From NCBI RefSeq assembly GCF_037038585.1, contig NC_092521.1, positions 148,208,605 through 148,272,604 of the forward strand: DNA of 64,000 nt, in the 5' to 3' direction. The translations under genes and the position numbers were made by a program. Below, piece after piece: positions 45,801-58,400 of the stretch. Numbering within the stretch: the first letter of the stretch is position 1; each line of letters starts with the position of its first letter. The notes under the pieces were generated by a model that was not told the DNA's origin, did no database searches, and was given only the letters and a program-made list of their open reading frames with translations. Origin of the DNA: Patagioenas fasciata (taxonomy: Eukaryota > Chordata > Aves > Columbiformes > Columbidae).

Positions 45801-47082
45801 TGCACCAGCCTCTTAAAGAACCTGTCTCTCTAACAATTCTGCTCCTTGAAAGCAAGCACTCTGATAAACTGAATGAGGGAAGACAAGGCCTCTCCTTTAC
45901 TGCAGGCCATGAGACAATATATTGCATGATAAACTTACATTTGACCACTTCAAAAGACAGAATTGATGCTGATTTAAAAATATTAAGTTCAATTACAAAG
46001 AGAATATATGCATGAAAATAATTAATCAGCTGGACTGACTCTTCTGACAAAAGAAATACTGAGACAATTCACTGTTAATAAAGGACTTACTGTCTGAGTG
46101 CTAGTAATATCAATCAAATGAGGAGATAACTTAGCATTTCAGATAATATCTCTGAACAAGGGTTTATTTGACATAAAATTTACATTTGCTTTACAGATTA
46201 AAATAACTTTTTCTCTGAAGGCTGGACAGCTTTTGTTTTAAACCCTGCTTCTAAATCATCATATAACACCATTGTTGGTACACTAATTGTCTTAGAAATC
46301 TAACTGAGGTGTTCACCTGATCTTTTTACGTCAGCAAACTGTAATGAAGGATTTTACCCAATCATTTTAAAACTAGAAAGTTCTGTGATTTCATCATCCT
46401 ACATTTCAACATAGCACAGGTGGCCAATTCTTACGTTTGAGTATTGCTTTTAATTAGTTTTATAATAGGTGAAAAGGAGTATAGGTATCACAAATATTAA
46501 AGATGCAAGGGAAAAGTTAGCTTGAAGTAAGTTTTTAATTCTACAATAAAACTACAAAAAAAAAAAATGTCCTTTGGAAGCTGTGTAGTTTTATGTTAAG
46601 AGGTAGCAAAAGCTGTGTTACTGTAAGACTTTTTGTGGTTGTTTTGTTCAGGTGGATTTTTTTCATTAAGGTTAAAAAGATAGAGATTTTTTTCCTTCAA
46701 CTTAAAATTAACCTAATATTTGGAGATTTTCCTGATTATCTACAGAAGGATGTACCCTGAACGAGGCTCATATTTCAGAGTTGATAGGCAGACTCCAAAA
46801 CCTAAAAGTTCTATGCATAGTACCTGTGCACAAAAGAATTTCAAAGCTTTTAAGTGAGTAACTCTTAGGTCGCTCTGAAGTCTCTTTTCACGTATCAGAC
46901 ACAGTGTGACTGAACCACCTACATGAAGGTACTGATTGCATTCTAAACACTTTGTTTTCTTTAAATCTGAAGAGTGAATTAGGTGCCATAATAAACAATG
47001 AATATATAAAGTATCAATGTATGCTTAGAAGATACTAATTATTCTACAAATTGTACAGACTTTTATTTTTTAACTAACCTAC

Positions 47083-47164
47083 CTGTAAAAACAAATGACT
47101 AGGAAGCACATTGTCAAACGAAGGACTAAGGTAGACTGGCTCTATCATTCTTATGCCCATTCCA
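47083..47164 (-). CDS. NSUN6: NSUN6 coding exon 6, residues 192-219
   Basis: The 82-nt exon gives the last base of a split codon and then GMGIRMIEPVYLSPSFDNVL, PSHLFLQ. The acceptor is TTTTTCAG and the donor GTAGGT. It links the PUA domain to the methyltransferase core and contains the family stretch that precedes motif I. The split codon reads Asn where I recall Lys in mammals. Confidence 0.97.
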
Positions 47165-48792
47165 CTGAAAAACATGACAAAAATATTTTGACCATTGAGA
47201 CTGATAGTTTTTAACAGTATTCAATTAAACTTACTATGTTTACAAATAGAAACTTGAAACAATAATCTTACAAAACTGAAAGCACTTCTAAGTCAACTAA
47301 GAAAAAAAGTTTTACAATTTTGTAATCTGATAATTCTTTAAAATGACATCATTAAGTTAGGTAAACCATAACAAAAAATATACTACATGATAAATCTGAA
47401 GTATCTGTAAAAACAGTACAAATTTCTTTTCTTGTACACCACACAAACTGAGATCTAATCCAAGTCTTGATAATGTAAAGAAATTCATAGAACCAGATTT
47501 AAATATGTTAATTTCAATCCATAACTGCTTTTGGCGAGTCATGTATCCACTAGGGCACTGGCATATGATTTCCTACTCAGATCTTCCTCCATTTTTCTAG
47601 ATTGTCTAAGATTTCAGTCAAATACCTAAAGAAATTCTATTTCAAAAGCCTTACAAGAACATTGATATACCTGCAAAACAAAGGTTTGAACTTAGAAGCA
47701 ACTTAAAAGTTCTAAATATGAAGTTCTGACACAGATTTCATTAAGACAAATGTACTAGGAAATGGACAACAATAGAAAGAAAAACAAGAAAAAAAAAACA
47801 AAATTGACCCTGGAAACAATACATTACTGAAGATAACAAGAATTAGTATTATTTTGCATATGCACTGCACAGTCTAACAAGATGAAGGAAGGACATGAGA
47901 AAGCAAACTTGCTGACACCATATTTAGTGTTACATGCTGCCATTCCACATCTTCAATTCAACAGGTATAGCCTACCACTACTTTCACTATATCTAAGCTC
48001 TAATAAATAAGGAATCCTCTAACAATGTAGTCTTTTTTACTAGGTCTTTTGTGGTTTGTTCTTGGGATATAAATTCTTGGTCCTTAATTTGATGTTTATG
48101 CTCTCCAACACTGCTTTTCATGTATGTTTTAGATGACAGAAGAGGAACAAAATGAAACACAATAGAAAAGCAAGTAATCTTGAAACAGATAAAAAATAAT
48201 AGCATTTGCCAAGACAGTTAAGATGTCTGACCTTATGTCCTGTCCCCTGCCCCACCAAAAAAAGCCCCTATGAATATTTTTAGGAGATGGAGAAATCAAC
48301 AAGGTTGCACTTCTGTTCCCTCCAAATTGGAGAGAGGCATAGAACAATTTACCAAAATACAATTGTGCCACAGTGAGAATGTTTGTCACTTCTGTTTCTT
48401 CTATATTATTGAAGTAATATGCTAAACATAAATTCTGAAAAGGCTCCCATTTATTTCTTCCTATCTCTCAAGTAAACTGGTATCTGGATACCACTATGAA
48501 ACTAAATGTTGAGTCTGATAATTCTTACTGTAGTACTTTAATCGTAATTGTCATCACATTGCCGCTACTTTCATTGTGAAGTTACAGAAGAGAGCAGGTG
48601 GCACAATTCTATTATATTCCCAGAAACTTAACTCTTCCCCAAAAATACTGGAAATCCAAACAGGCAACAAAGGTCTCTGTCAAAGCCATCTTGTGGTTTC
48701 ACAAACAGTACAGAGCGTTTCACAATGTCTTCCCATCTTCTTCCTTCCCTTTGCACAGTTGTAGATGTAGATTGCAGTTACTATGGACTTAC
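47165..48792 (-). other. NSUN6: NSUN6 intron 5
   Basis: A 1.63-kb AT-rich intron. No exon or named repeat is seen. Confidence 0.8.
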
Positions 48793-48946
48793 TTCAGTGG
48801 GCAACTAGAACTAAAGATTTCACTGCGACTCAGTTCTGAAATCCCATTTCCAAGGAAAACTTTGACTCCTTCAAATTCTTTGGCTCCTCTTCTACATTTC
48901 CCTTCAATATCTGAATACACTGAAACCAGATCTCCAGCTTTCATAA
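48793..48946 (-). CDS. NSUN6: NSUN6 coding exon 5, residues ~141-191, PUA domain
   Basis: The 154-nt exon completes a Phe codon and codes MKAGDLVSVYSDIEGKCRRG, then AKEFEGVKVFLGNGISELSR and SEIFSSSCPL, plus two bases. The acceptor is TTTGCACAG and the donor GTAAGT. KAGDLVSVYSD and the VFLGNGIS strand belong to the PUA domain, which in NSUN6 grips the 3' CCA end and acceptor stem of tRNA-Cys and tRNA-Thr. The last residues differ from the mammalian LPEL pattern. Confidence 0.97.
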
Positions 48947-51302
48947 CTGTGCAAAGAACAGAAATTTTGATATTAATATTATCTTCGACAAGACAGTAGT
49001 GACCAAATAATTTAGGCTCCTCAGTAGACTACTTACTTAAACTCCTACACTATAGCAAAATTTAAACTTGATTAACATAATAAAGGAAAAAGATTAACTT
49101 ATATTAGGCTTGACAGTGTATATGGTGAATGATGGCTACTGAAGACTACAGCTATTGAGAGATACAAGGTTACAAATCAGACAGCTTGTCTTGTTTTTTA
49201 AGAGGCCAGACAAATCTTCACCCATAAGTTTTAAGCAGCTCTAGAGGATTCAGTCCTCTGTTTGTGCTTCAAGCATGTAAGTACATCCAAAAACACTGGT
49301 TCACACTTAAGGTAAAAGGTAATAATAACACTAAATTTGTCTAATGACCTCTCAATAGCTAGGTAGAACATAGCCATAGCTGCTTTTCCCCTAACTATTG
49401 CTTTGATACAAGTGATTATATATTCTTGTTCAAACCATTTTTCTGGTGTGGCTTTCTTCACTCTAAGGCAACTGCTGTTCTCAATAATCCTCTAATAGAG
49501 TTTTACATCTCCAGTTAAACCCCTCCAGATCAGTACATAAATATACACCAAACTCTAGAAGTGTAGTCCTGGGGACTCAAGCTTTCTGAGGGAGAACAAA
49601 AATAGATGGAAAAGGGGGATGGTTTAGGTGATTTTGTAGAATAGCAGACAAAGTCTATGCACTGACTGGCTGAAAAATATGCTTAAGAATAAAGGCCTCC
49701 ACTGACAGCAATATACAGTTTTCTAAAATTACATTTCTGACATGTCTGACTGGCTGGAGCAATCAGAAGATAGGACAAGTAAGAGTAATGACAGTTCAGC
49801 TTCCCAAGAATTCTTTGAATTGTATTTAGGAATCATTTTTTTCCAAGTGGCCTTCTTAATATGCAAAACGCCTTGGAATTCTTAAATGGTAATATTTGTT
49901 GGGGAGCCACTAAACATGTACTTTTTTGCATAGCTTCTTTTTACACAATGTGACATAAAACATTATGTGATAGCCTACTATTATTGTCTGCTTAAACTTC
50001 ACTGAACAAAAACTTGCAGCAATTTAACTCTTCCATCAAGCATATTTGCCAGTGATTTTTGCATGGATTTGATTTCACTCTCTGCTAACAACCATCCTTT
50101 CAAAATGCATTAGTACTCTGAAAAGCTCTTAAGCTTTTTGTAGCTTATATTGGCATTCCATAAACATAAAGCTTAGAGTTTGATTAGTTAAATTAAACTC
50201 AAAGCCCCCTGATAATTAGTTTACCCTCATCTGGGTTGCAAGTTCAGTGATTAAATGTGTGTTCTTGCTGTACTCTTTTTTTTCCTAGTTAAACCATCTG
50301 TGCTTAACACAGCTTTTTTTATATTTGGCTTCAAGTGGGTAGCATCCCCTTTTATTTTATTTTCCTATCTGCAATTCCCCTGAAGTGTTCCTAAAGTTTT
50401 ATAGTATCTTTTCATTCTTTGAATTGATGTTGCATGCATAATTACATGCAGCAATTATAATAAATCACTAGATGACTCAAAGAGTGATTTGAATATTTAT
50501 GAGGTTGCCTAAACAAGCAGTTTGAACAACTGCTATGGCAATATACTTATTTCATTATCAAGTCCTAGATTGAAAAAACATTCCTGTTCAGTGAATTGGA
50601 CATAAGCACATGGTTAAAACTTCTTGAAGGTTTTTTCCTGGAAGGGAATGAAGTTAAGTGGCTAGATAAATGCCTTCCTGACTCACTTTGTTTAATAATA
50701 AGAACCATGATGATTAGTAGATCTCATCAAAATAGAATAATGAGGTGAATCATCCAAAATTATACTGGTTTCACATACAGTTAATTTGACCTTTAAATAA
50801 AAAATAAATAGGCTGCTGAACACTAAGCGTGTATATGTCAATTTTTTTATCTTGCCTCACAGGCACTGAAACAAAAATCTCCATTTCTTAAGACTCTGAC
50901 ATTAAAACTGAAGAGTCTTCTCACCAATACAAAAAAAACCACCCGTTTTACTAGTTTACTAAACAATATAAAAATGAATCACCAGTGGATTAAAAGAAAA
51001 AAAAAATCTGCTTTTTTAGATCTGTATCATGGAATCTGGCAGGATCATGAAGGTGAGTGCCTTTGTGGCTGAATGAAGAAATAATATATCTGGAAGCAGT
51101 ATCTATTAAATTATAAACATACATCCACTTATCTCCCAGAAAAAGCTAGAAGAACTTAAAAAAATATATTTACCATAAATTACACCTATAAGATTAATTT
51201 CAGTTGTGAATAGAAAAAAAAAAAGTGTCAGTATTTATTGGAAACTGTCATCAAGGGGTGAAATTTTTTCAACTTAACTGAGTGAATATAAAGAAGTCTT
51301 AC
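48947..51302 (-). other. NSUN6: NSUN6 intron 4
   Basis: A 2.36-kb intron. A stretch near 50,130-50,560 is free of recognisable repeats and rich in ATTA/TAAT and ATGCAT cores, so it may be a conserved non-coding element (see findings). No exon is seen. Confidence 0.75.
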
Positions 51303-51412
51303 ATCTTGAGGTAGATATGATTCCAGGGACATAAACATGTGCTCCTCGAAGTACTGCATATCCACAGTGGGCTCCAACAATGACTTCAGATGCATGTTTT
51401 TTTAAATCTCGC
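51303..51412 (-). CDS. NSUN6: NSUN6 coding exon 4, residues 104-140, PUA domain
   Basis: The 110-nt exon completes a split Arg codon and codes RDLKKHASEVIVGAHCGYAV, then LRGAHVYVPGIISTSR, plus one base of Phe. The acceptor is TATTTTTAG and the donor GTAAGA. EVIVGAHCGYAVLRGAHVYVPGI is given here in two parts only for family comparison; it is the start of the PUA fold that recognises the CCA end of the tRNA substrate. Phases 2 in and 1 out fit both neighbours. Confidence 0.97.
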
Positions 51413-52643
51413 CTAAAAATACAATATGTAGTTCAGCTTTAAAAAAAAAAAAAAGTATACTGAAAACAACACCACCATCACCACAAACCCCAAACAAAAT
51501 ACCCTCTAAGTAAACTCGAGTTCATAAATACTGGTTTTGTCACAACATAATAGAAAACATAGTTAACTATTATGTATTACATTTAAAAGATTTATTTAAG
51601 TCTCAGAAGAATCAAATGAAAGAGCCAAGAAGGAAACTAGTCCTCAAAATTAACCAGATTCTGACACACTGACACATTCTGCCACTATTATGAACCTGAC
51701 ATAGGAATACGAATAAATTATACTGAGATGGAGCATAATAGTCCTCTATCCCTTCCTACGCCAGACAACTGTGAAGTGATTTTTTGTGTTTAACAACTGC
51801 TAAGTACTTCTATAATAAATGTAGAACTGGATGTAAGGAACTTTGCCAGTAAGAATTGTGAGGAAGATAGTTACTCAAACTTTAATTAAAGTGCAAATAT
51901 ATTTGAATATAAAAAAACCCAGAATGTTCAGAAAAAGATGCTACAAAAGAGCATTAAATAAATGAAAAATAAATAAAAGTGTTAAATGCTATTTTAGAGT
52001 GTAGAGCATTTACGAACCGGTACTACTTGTTACCAATCTCTCCCTAATCACAATACAAACTGAATCTGAAGTAGTTTAGTCTCCATTATGAACAAGATAC
52101 TTTAAATAAAATGTCCATAACTGAATACAGTAAAATACTGAAAAACCTCCATAGGGGCAGACACAGATGCAACATGAGAAATATCCAAACATATCTTAAG
52201 AATGAAAAACAGTCATTTTGTAGGGGATAAAATTGATTCAGGAATCCTCTCAGTATTATTGATCCAGTCTCCCTAAGTCTTGCTGGACTTGATTACCGTG
52301 GAAGAAAACTCTACCTATGTTTAGCTATAGTTCTATATTCCCCCACAAAAGTTCAGTTCTTCTATCTACCAGCTACCTGGATTGCCAGACAGGATGTACT
52401 TATGTTACATTTTCCCTATAAAAAGTTAATCTCATAAATAAGGAGAGAACTCTCTATATTTTCTTACATCTTTTAAGGACTAAATCTCTCACCTAATTAG
52501 GATATGGACTGCCCACTAGGTCTTAATACATATGAAGTTGTGCTTCTTTTATTGTGAGTTAGTTATCATAACTGCTTAACAAGAATTCTGTACATAAAAT
52601 ATTTGTTATGGCATTTTAAGGCCAAAGACTGAAAATTTCAAAC
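51413..52643 (-). other. NSUN6: NSUN6 intron 3
   Basis: A 1.23-kb AT-rich intron with an A run near 51,440-51,454. No exon or named repeat is seen. Confidence 0.8.
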
Positions 52644-52723
52644 CTGGGTCCAATGACAGGAATTAATAAGATGTCCTGGAGTTTTGGGTGCTCAAGAACT
52701 GGAACACATAATCCTTTGAATTG
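52644..52723 (-). CDS. NSUN6: NSUN6 coding exon 3, residues 78-104
   Basis: The 80-nt exon codes QFKGLCVPVLEHPKLQDILL, then IPVIGP and two bases of Arg. The acceptor is ATGAAACAG and the donor GTTTGA. The donor is a non-consensus GTTTGA and the acceptor lacks a long pyrimidine run, but the protein match to NSUN6 (HP.LQD.LLIPVIGP) is clear and the length fits the phases. Confidence 0.96.
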
Positions 52724-54060
52724 CTGTTTCATTAAAAAACCATAATTATTAGGCAATTCTAAAAAAAATAACATTTTGAGTACTCAGTTAGACTGAAAAC
52801 AATTTTCCATTTATAATTTATAGCTGTAGAGTACGAAAAACAGATGTAGTGAAAACAGTACAAGAAGATGGGAAATAGAGTATAAAGAGATGCTCCATAT
52901 TAAAAATACTGCTCTAAAAGGCTAAACTTTTAATAAATTGAAAAATAACAAGGCCACTAAGGGATTCACTAATATGTGACCTCAGGGAGTGGAACGGTGT
53001 TCTGACACTACCACCACCATCAAACCCTACCACTGGTTTTTGCCTTCTTCTGGAAAAAGGTTGTGTCAAGTTATCATCAAATCACAGTAACACCACCAGA
53101 CAAGCTTAGGTCTAGTCTGTGTTATTTTTTCGATGCTATTAATTGTAAAACACTGCTTGAATCTAATGTATTGCCTGTCTTACTTAATATGCCAGGTTGG
53201 TAATACTTGTTATTTTTCTTTTCAGCTTAACTTTTCATTGGGTACTAGGAGCTAAGCTGTGCATATAGTTGAAGAAATGACAGCTTACAACTTGAACTTT
53301 AAAAAGATGATGCTTTTTCCCCTGTGCCTTCTAAAATATAACCTTCAACCATGCAAAATCACAAATTAGTTTGCATCCGATAAATAAGTATTTTCTCTTA
53401 AGAAAACAACCCAAGAGCATACTTTTGTTAAATGCTTTTATGTAGTTTCCTTTTCTAACATAACCACAATTCAAAATGGTTATGAAAAGCCAGTCTTAAT
53501 TCAGTTTTCAGCAAAGCATTTTTCCTTGAAGCAAAATATCATTCTGCAATATATATTTCCAGATTTCTACAATAAAACTAAAATTAGCATAACTCATTAC
53601 CATTCCAGCCAGCAGAATACTGTCAATTGCCTCTGCATCACAGAAATGTCTTGGCTCCTGTCATGCAACAGCTCCCTGCACATCCACTAGCATTAATAAT
53701 TTACTTAACGAACAACTAGGTCTTTTTAGACAGAGTGAAAATCTAGGATAGAGTTTCAAAATACTCTACTTCTTAAACATAATGGCTTACATATTATCAG
53801 ATAAATAAATGTTTAATTAAGGTGAGTAAAAACCCAAAAATTATATAAATATTAAAAAACAGGTTAAAAAAAAAAAACCACAGCAGCTGCAGGGCATCAC
53901 TCTGGCTTCAGTTTCTAAAATATACGGATTTTCTCACTTTCCTGAATAGTTTGTGCAATGAGACAGAGAGCCATTCTCCTTTAATCTTAAATAAAAATGT
54001 TCTAAACATTCTGAACTACAGTTTTTTTTCTCGTTCTACCATCTTCTCTAGACTTACGAT

Positions 54061-54078
54061 CACACACACACACACACA
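54061..54078 (+). repeat. (CA)9 microsatellite
   Basis: Nine CA units directly next to the 3' end of the reversed CR1 fragment. It is probably length-variable. Confidence 0.92.
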
Positions 54079-54185
54079 GAGTATGTTTGGGATTGGAAGG
54101 GACCTCAGAAGACCATCTAGTCCAATCCCCCTGCCAGAGCAGGAACGCCTACGTGATGTCACACAGGAACATGTCCAGCCTTTAC
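54079..54185 (-). mobile_element. CR1 LINE 3' fragment, reverse orientation
   Basis: The + strand reads GGATTGGAAGGGACCTCAGA, CCATCTAGTCCAATCCCCCT, GCCAGAGCAGGAACGCCTA and CACACAGGAACATGTCCAG. This is the well-known reverse complement of a CR1 3' end. The element therefore lies on the minus strand, the same as NSUN6. Only about 107 bp remains. The octamer tail expected on its left is replaced by the CA microsatellite. Confidence 0.88.
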
Positions 54186-54483
54186 AGTATTTACTGCACT
54201 AGTACCCCAATCCTATCTAAGGTCTGGATCTGCAATATGAAAGAGTTATTTTCTTTTCCCTCTGTTATTGCCTTTCTTGGATATATTAGATGAGGAATAA
54301 TACTAGACAATGAATTTTCATTGAACATTTAATAGTGACAGGAAATCAATATGATTGCATGACATTAATACTAGCAGACATATATTAAGTTAAGGAATAG
54401 TTTCCAGTAATTAAAAGCTCTCATAATCAAGCAAAAGATAAAATGGCCTGTTGTTTTTGCTGAAACAAAGAAATTCCACAAAC

Positions 54484-54639
54484 CTTCTGGATCTCTTCAA
54501 ACAGCAATTTTTTCACGTGTTTCACTGACGCCAAGTGGGTATTAACTCTAACAGTGGTGAAACTTGGTGGATGAGATAGACGACTTAACAGAGATTGGTA
54601 TTTACATTCCGCCTCCTGAGTGCCTAAGGCAGTGACAAG
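54484..54639 (-). CDS. NSUN6: NSUN6 coding exon 2, residues 26-77
   Basis: The 156-nt exon is in phase 0 on both sides. It codes LVTALGTQEAECKYQSLLSR, then LSHPPSFTTVRVNTHLASVK and HVKKLLFEEIQK. The acceptor is CACTTTCAG and the donor GTTTGT. LSHPPSFTTVRVNTHLAS is the hallmark N-terminal segment of NSUN6, ahead of the PUA domain. Confidence 0.97.
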
Positions 54640-55383
54640 CTGAAAGTGAAAAGAAAAGATTTTATATTAAAGAGATTCACAAAGCAGCCTCTTGCTCAGT
54701 GAAAAAAAAAAAAAATAAAAGCAAAACCCACTGAATAACCATTCTGTAGAAATGGAGGAATATGGTTGTGTGGTGGGCCATAGTGAGTAATGCCTATGCC
54801 TGGAGGCCTAATTCCAGTAAAAACCCCATACATTTCTTGAAAAGGTATTGTTGGAAAAACAGTTGTATTAGCAAGATCATTGTAAACAGGCAGCAGCAAG
54901 TACCTAAAGTAACTGCTAGTGAGCTCTGTGATGGTGTACCAAGAACAGTCGCAAGGAGATGGAAGATTCAAAACTATGCATCAATAACTCTTATTCTCAT
55001 ACACAAAAACATCATTTTTGTGTCCTTTGACATTAGGAATTCATACACCGTCTATAGGATTTTTGGTTCTACACTGGGATAAGAGAATAATTCTTGTCAA
55101 CATTATGTGATTGAGAAGTGGTTCATTTTCTCAGTGATCATACTTCAGTGGGATCCAAAACTGGAGTCTATGCTATGTTTAGTTTAAATATTTCTAGGTT
55201 ACTTTGAGCCAACAGGCATAAAGAATAATTTTATATTTTAAATAGAACTATATATAAAAATCTGTGTCTAATCCAAAGACAATGTAAGGTAGTAAAGTCA
55301 CACAAAATATTAAATCACAGCAATATTAACAGTGTTCAGTTAGCAAATATTTGTTGATGATTAGTAGTATCTATTTCACATAC
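54640..55383 (-). other. NSUN6: NSUN6 intron 1 (between coding exons 1 and 2)
   Basis: A 744-nt intron with an A run near 54,701-54,713. Open frames on both strands (up to 106 codons) have no recognisable content. Confidence 0.8.
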
Positions 55384-55458
55384 CTCATTGTTTCTGAAAA
55401 CTTTGGTAAGATACTGTTCAACCTCACATTGGAAGGAGATTTTGGGGAAAAAAGACAT
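55384..55458 (-). CDS. NSUN6: NSUN6 coding exon 1 with start codon, residues 1-25
   Basis: The gene encodes a cytosine-5 RNA methyltransferase. NSUN6 is known to methylate C72 of tRNA-Cys and tRNA-Thr, and CTCCA-type sites in mRNA, using S-adenosylmethionine. This exon codes MSFFPKISFQCEVEQYLTKV, then FRNNE, ending at donor GTATGT. The ATG (55,456-55,458) has A at -3, and the peptide aligns from its first residue with known NSUN6, which decides the start. All eleven coding exons sum to 1,410 nt: 469 codons and a stop. The domain order is N-terminal segment, PUA (about 111-203) and SUN methyltransferase (about 204-469), with Cys326 and Cys373 in place. No frameshift or missing residue is seen, so the gene looks intact. 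Confidence 0.97.
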
Positions 55459-55492
55459 CTTCCTTTAGTTTTTAAAATCCGCTGGTAAAGAA
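55459..55492 (-). other. NSUN6: NSUN6 5' UTR part of the first coding exon
   Basis: Upstream of the ATG the minus strand reads TTTGCTTCTTTCAG, a strong acceptor, whose AG is at 55,493-55,494. The exon thus probably starts at 55,492 and is spliced to an untranslated first exon farther upstream. Confidence 0.75.
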
Positions 55493-58400
55493 CTGAAAGA
55501 AGCAAAATATCTTCTTATTGTTTATCAGTCTATGAATCTATAAAAGTAACATAAGATTAACCCACAAACTAAGCTGCAGTTTCTGATTCTTCTGCTTTAA
55601 TAATGCAATTTTACTGTACTCAAAGTTCCAAATATTGCTCAGGATATGACTGTAACACTACTGTTAATTAAATTTCAGAATATGTCCATTAACATGTTTA
55701 GCATTTGCAGTCACCTTACAGTGAGGTTACTGGTTTCCTTGCTGTCATGTCGTTCCCAGCCAAACCTTCCAAGGCTACTGTATCAGTGTCTGAAACGTGA
55801 AGAAAACGTCACCACCTCTAAATTCTGTCTCATTAAAGTTCCCCTAGCTATCCTTGGGGACATCTTGCCATTTAGTCCTAGAATTCACTCACAAAGGCTC
55901 TTCACAGAGTCTAGTTTTGACTCTTCTAAGACCCATCTTTGAATTTCTTATTCTATTACACCATCATATCTGTTCATTTTAAGATATAATTTTCTAATTT
56001 TTCCCTGTCAGATTTCTTCTGCTCAAGCTTAACTTCTTATGTTTCTTATATACTTCAAATTATACAAACTTCATAACAGGGGGACATGTGCATGACTGTG
56101 GACAATGATTCTCATTTTTTTCATATATACTTAAAAATTAAAGAAGAACTGTAAGTAACACATTTCTCTTGAGTCTGTGTTTAATTCACAGCAAGACTAG
56201 TGAAACATGAATGCAACAGAAGCTCTGGTGGTCCTCACTGAAAATCTTCGTCTGGTGAAAGATTACATGGTTAAAATTTACAGGAAATTTCCAGAGGTTG
56301 CTTTAATTCCTTATGCAAAGCCAAACTATAAAGTCTCTATCGTAGCTCAGTACTGATGCAGCTTTTATTCTTTGTAATTATTCTCTGTTTTTCTCTGTAG
56401 GTAATAAAACACAGTTGTCTTCCCAAATTGTATCTGCTCACCCTTATATTGCTTGTATTTTGAAAGAGTATATACACTTCAGTCAGAAATGAGACTTCTT
56501 AAATATTTAATAATTTGTTTACACTAACTTGAATGGAGGGAAAGTGAGAATATGCCCCCTGTCAGTGAGGTTTATCACGTCCACAACAAGGAAATTTGAA
56601 TAATAAAATACTACATTTTCATTGTATTAAACATAGTTGAAGAACAAACACCAGAAAGCTGGGTATTCATTCTATTTAAATAAGAGGCTGTCACTTTTAT
56701 CACACAAAACCCCTCAAAATTTCTTATACATATATATATACATATTTCAGATTTAGCTGAAGTTTTAATGCTAGAAGAATGTAATCTTTTTTAGACTTAA
56801 CTTTTGATCCCAGACAAAGGCAACTTTCAGCTTCATGGGTAGTAATTTCAAAGCCTTATTCCCGAACTTAGCACCCTTTGAAAGAAATAAACTGTAATGG
56901 AATGAATTATTTTTTGAATTAATTCTAGAATTAATCAAATTAATTCTTTTCAGAATCTAACAAAGTGCCTGAAAGGCTTTACCTTGAGATTTCTACTAAA
57001 ACTAACAGTATAATAGTTCATATTACAACCAAAATTAACAAAGTTCTGTTTTAACATTTCAGACAATGCAACATATTCCGCCTCTGAGCTGTTGTCCTAG
57101 CATGCTTACATTACAGGGAAAAAGAAATCACCAAAAAAAACCACCAAACCCAACCCTATGGCTCACATTTGAAAAGGTTTTCTTCAGAAATACAATAAAT
57201 AAGCATTTAAAAAAACCCACACACTTGTGAATTTTTTGAAGAGTTGGAATCCTGAATAGAATTAAGCAGACATTTGGAAACTGGTAGAAATATGTGTTAT
57301 TTATGAGCCCTACAAGTGACTTTGGTAATAACATTATGAAGGCATCTTTTTAGGACATTAAATGTGTATTTTATGATAACTGCAGAATCACACTGAATGA
57401 CTGAGGTCATCTCACAATCACAGTTAGTTCTTCATGGATAACCAGCCACTGATCTGACAGCATGCTGGGAACAGGACTTGTTTCTACCTAATTTTTAAAA
57501 TGCGACTGAGTGCTACCATGAAACATGAGACAGTAGGTGGTCAAAACCATGAACTCTTGGTCAAAACCACTGTGCACAGTAGACAGAACAGCAATGAAGG
57601 TCCTTAAATGAGGTATAAAGAGACCTGTTAGTCCCATGATAAAAATTAACAAGACAACTATGTCTACAAGTAATGCAGGATCTCTATGGCTGAAAATTTC
57701 ATATCAAAATAGAAAAGTTATAATGTGTTAGAGACCACCATCCTTCTAAGCAGGACAGCAAGTATTTTACAGTGCCTGCAATAAATGAGGGCCAACAGAA
57801 AAATAAGAATAAAAACAGGGATTGTACTCCTCCCAGTGTAGACAGCATAGATGTCATGCAGAAACATGATGCTACATATGTGCTTTTAACCACAATTCAT
57901 GAACACTTTAGGAAGTCGACAAACACGTTACAGGAGAAGTTAAGACTTGACCCTGACTAGTTCCCAGGGCCTGGTACAAAATGTTACTGCAGAAGAGCTG
58001 CTCTGTCACAGCAACTGTAAGGCATGTGGACTCAACACATGCATTCAAATGACACATACAAGAAACCCACTATCATTGTGCTTAGTTCAGGGAGAGGAAA
58101 AACACACAACTGAAGCGCCATTCCTCAGTTAAAAAGAGCAGTCAAAAGAATAAAACTATTGTAAGCAGGCTGGAAATTTCAAAACGACTCAACTGGAGGC
58201 TCAGAGCACATGCACACAACCTGCAGCTTCAGCATCGTATACATCCCCTTGCAGTGCCCGTCATCCCAGAAGAGATGCAATGTAGCTTCAGGGAAAGGGA
58301 TAGGGAATGGCTTTCAAATAAGGAAAAACTAAACTGTTTGCAATCTTCAAGGCTGGAGAACACAGTTGAGAGGGAATGTGATAAAAGCTTATCAATTCAG

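Larger units (their letters stand above)
44753..47082 (-). other. NSUN6: NSUN6 intron 6
   Basis: A 2.33-kb intron containing the internal CR1 fragment at 45,455-45,800. The remainder is AT-rich and shows no exon. Confidence 0.8.
52724..54483 (-). other. NSUN6: NSUN6 intron 2
   Basis: A 1.76-kb intron. A CA microsatellite and a minus-strand CR1 fragment lie at 54,061-54,185. Otherwise it is AT-rich with no exon. Confidence 0.8.

Noticed and set aside
45594-46015. Open frames of 65 and 133 codons
   Set aside because: They begin in the CR1 internal fragment and run into intron sequence.
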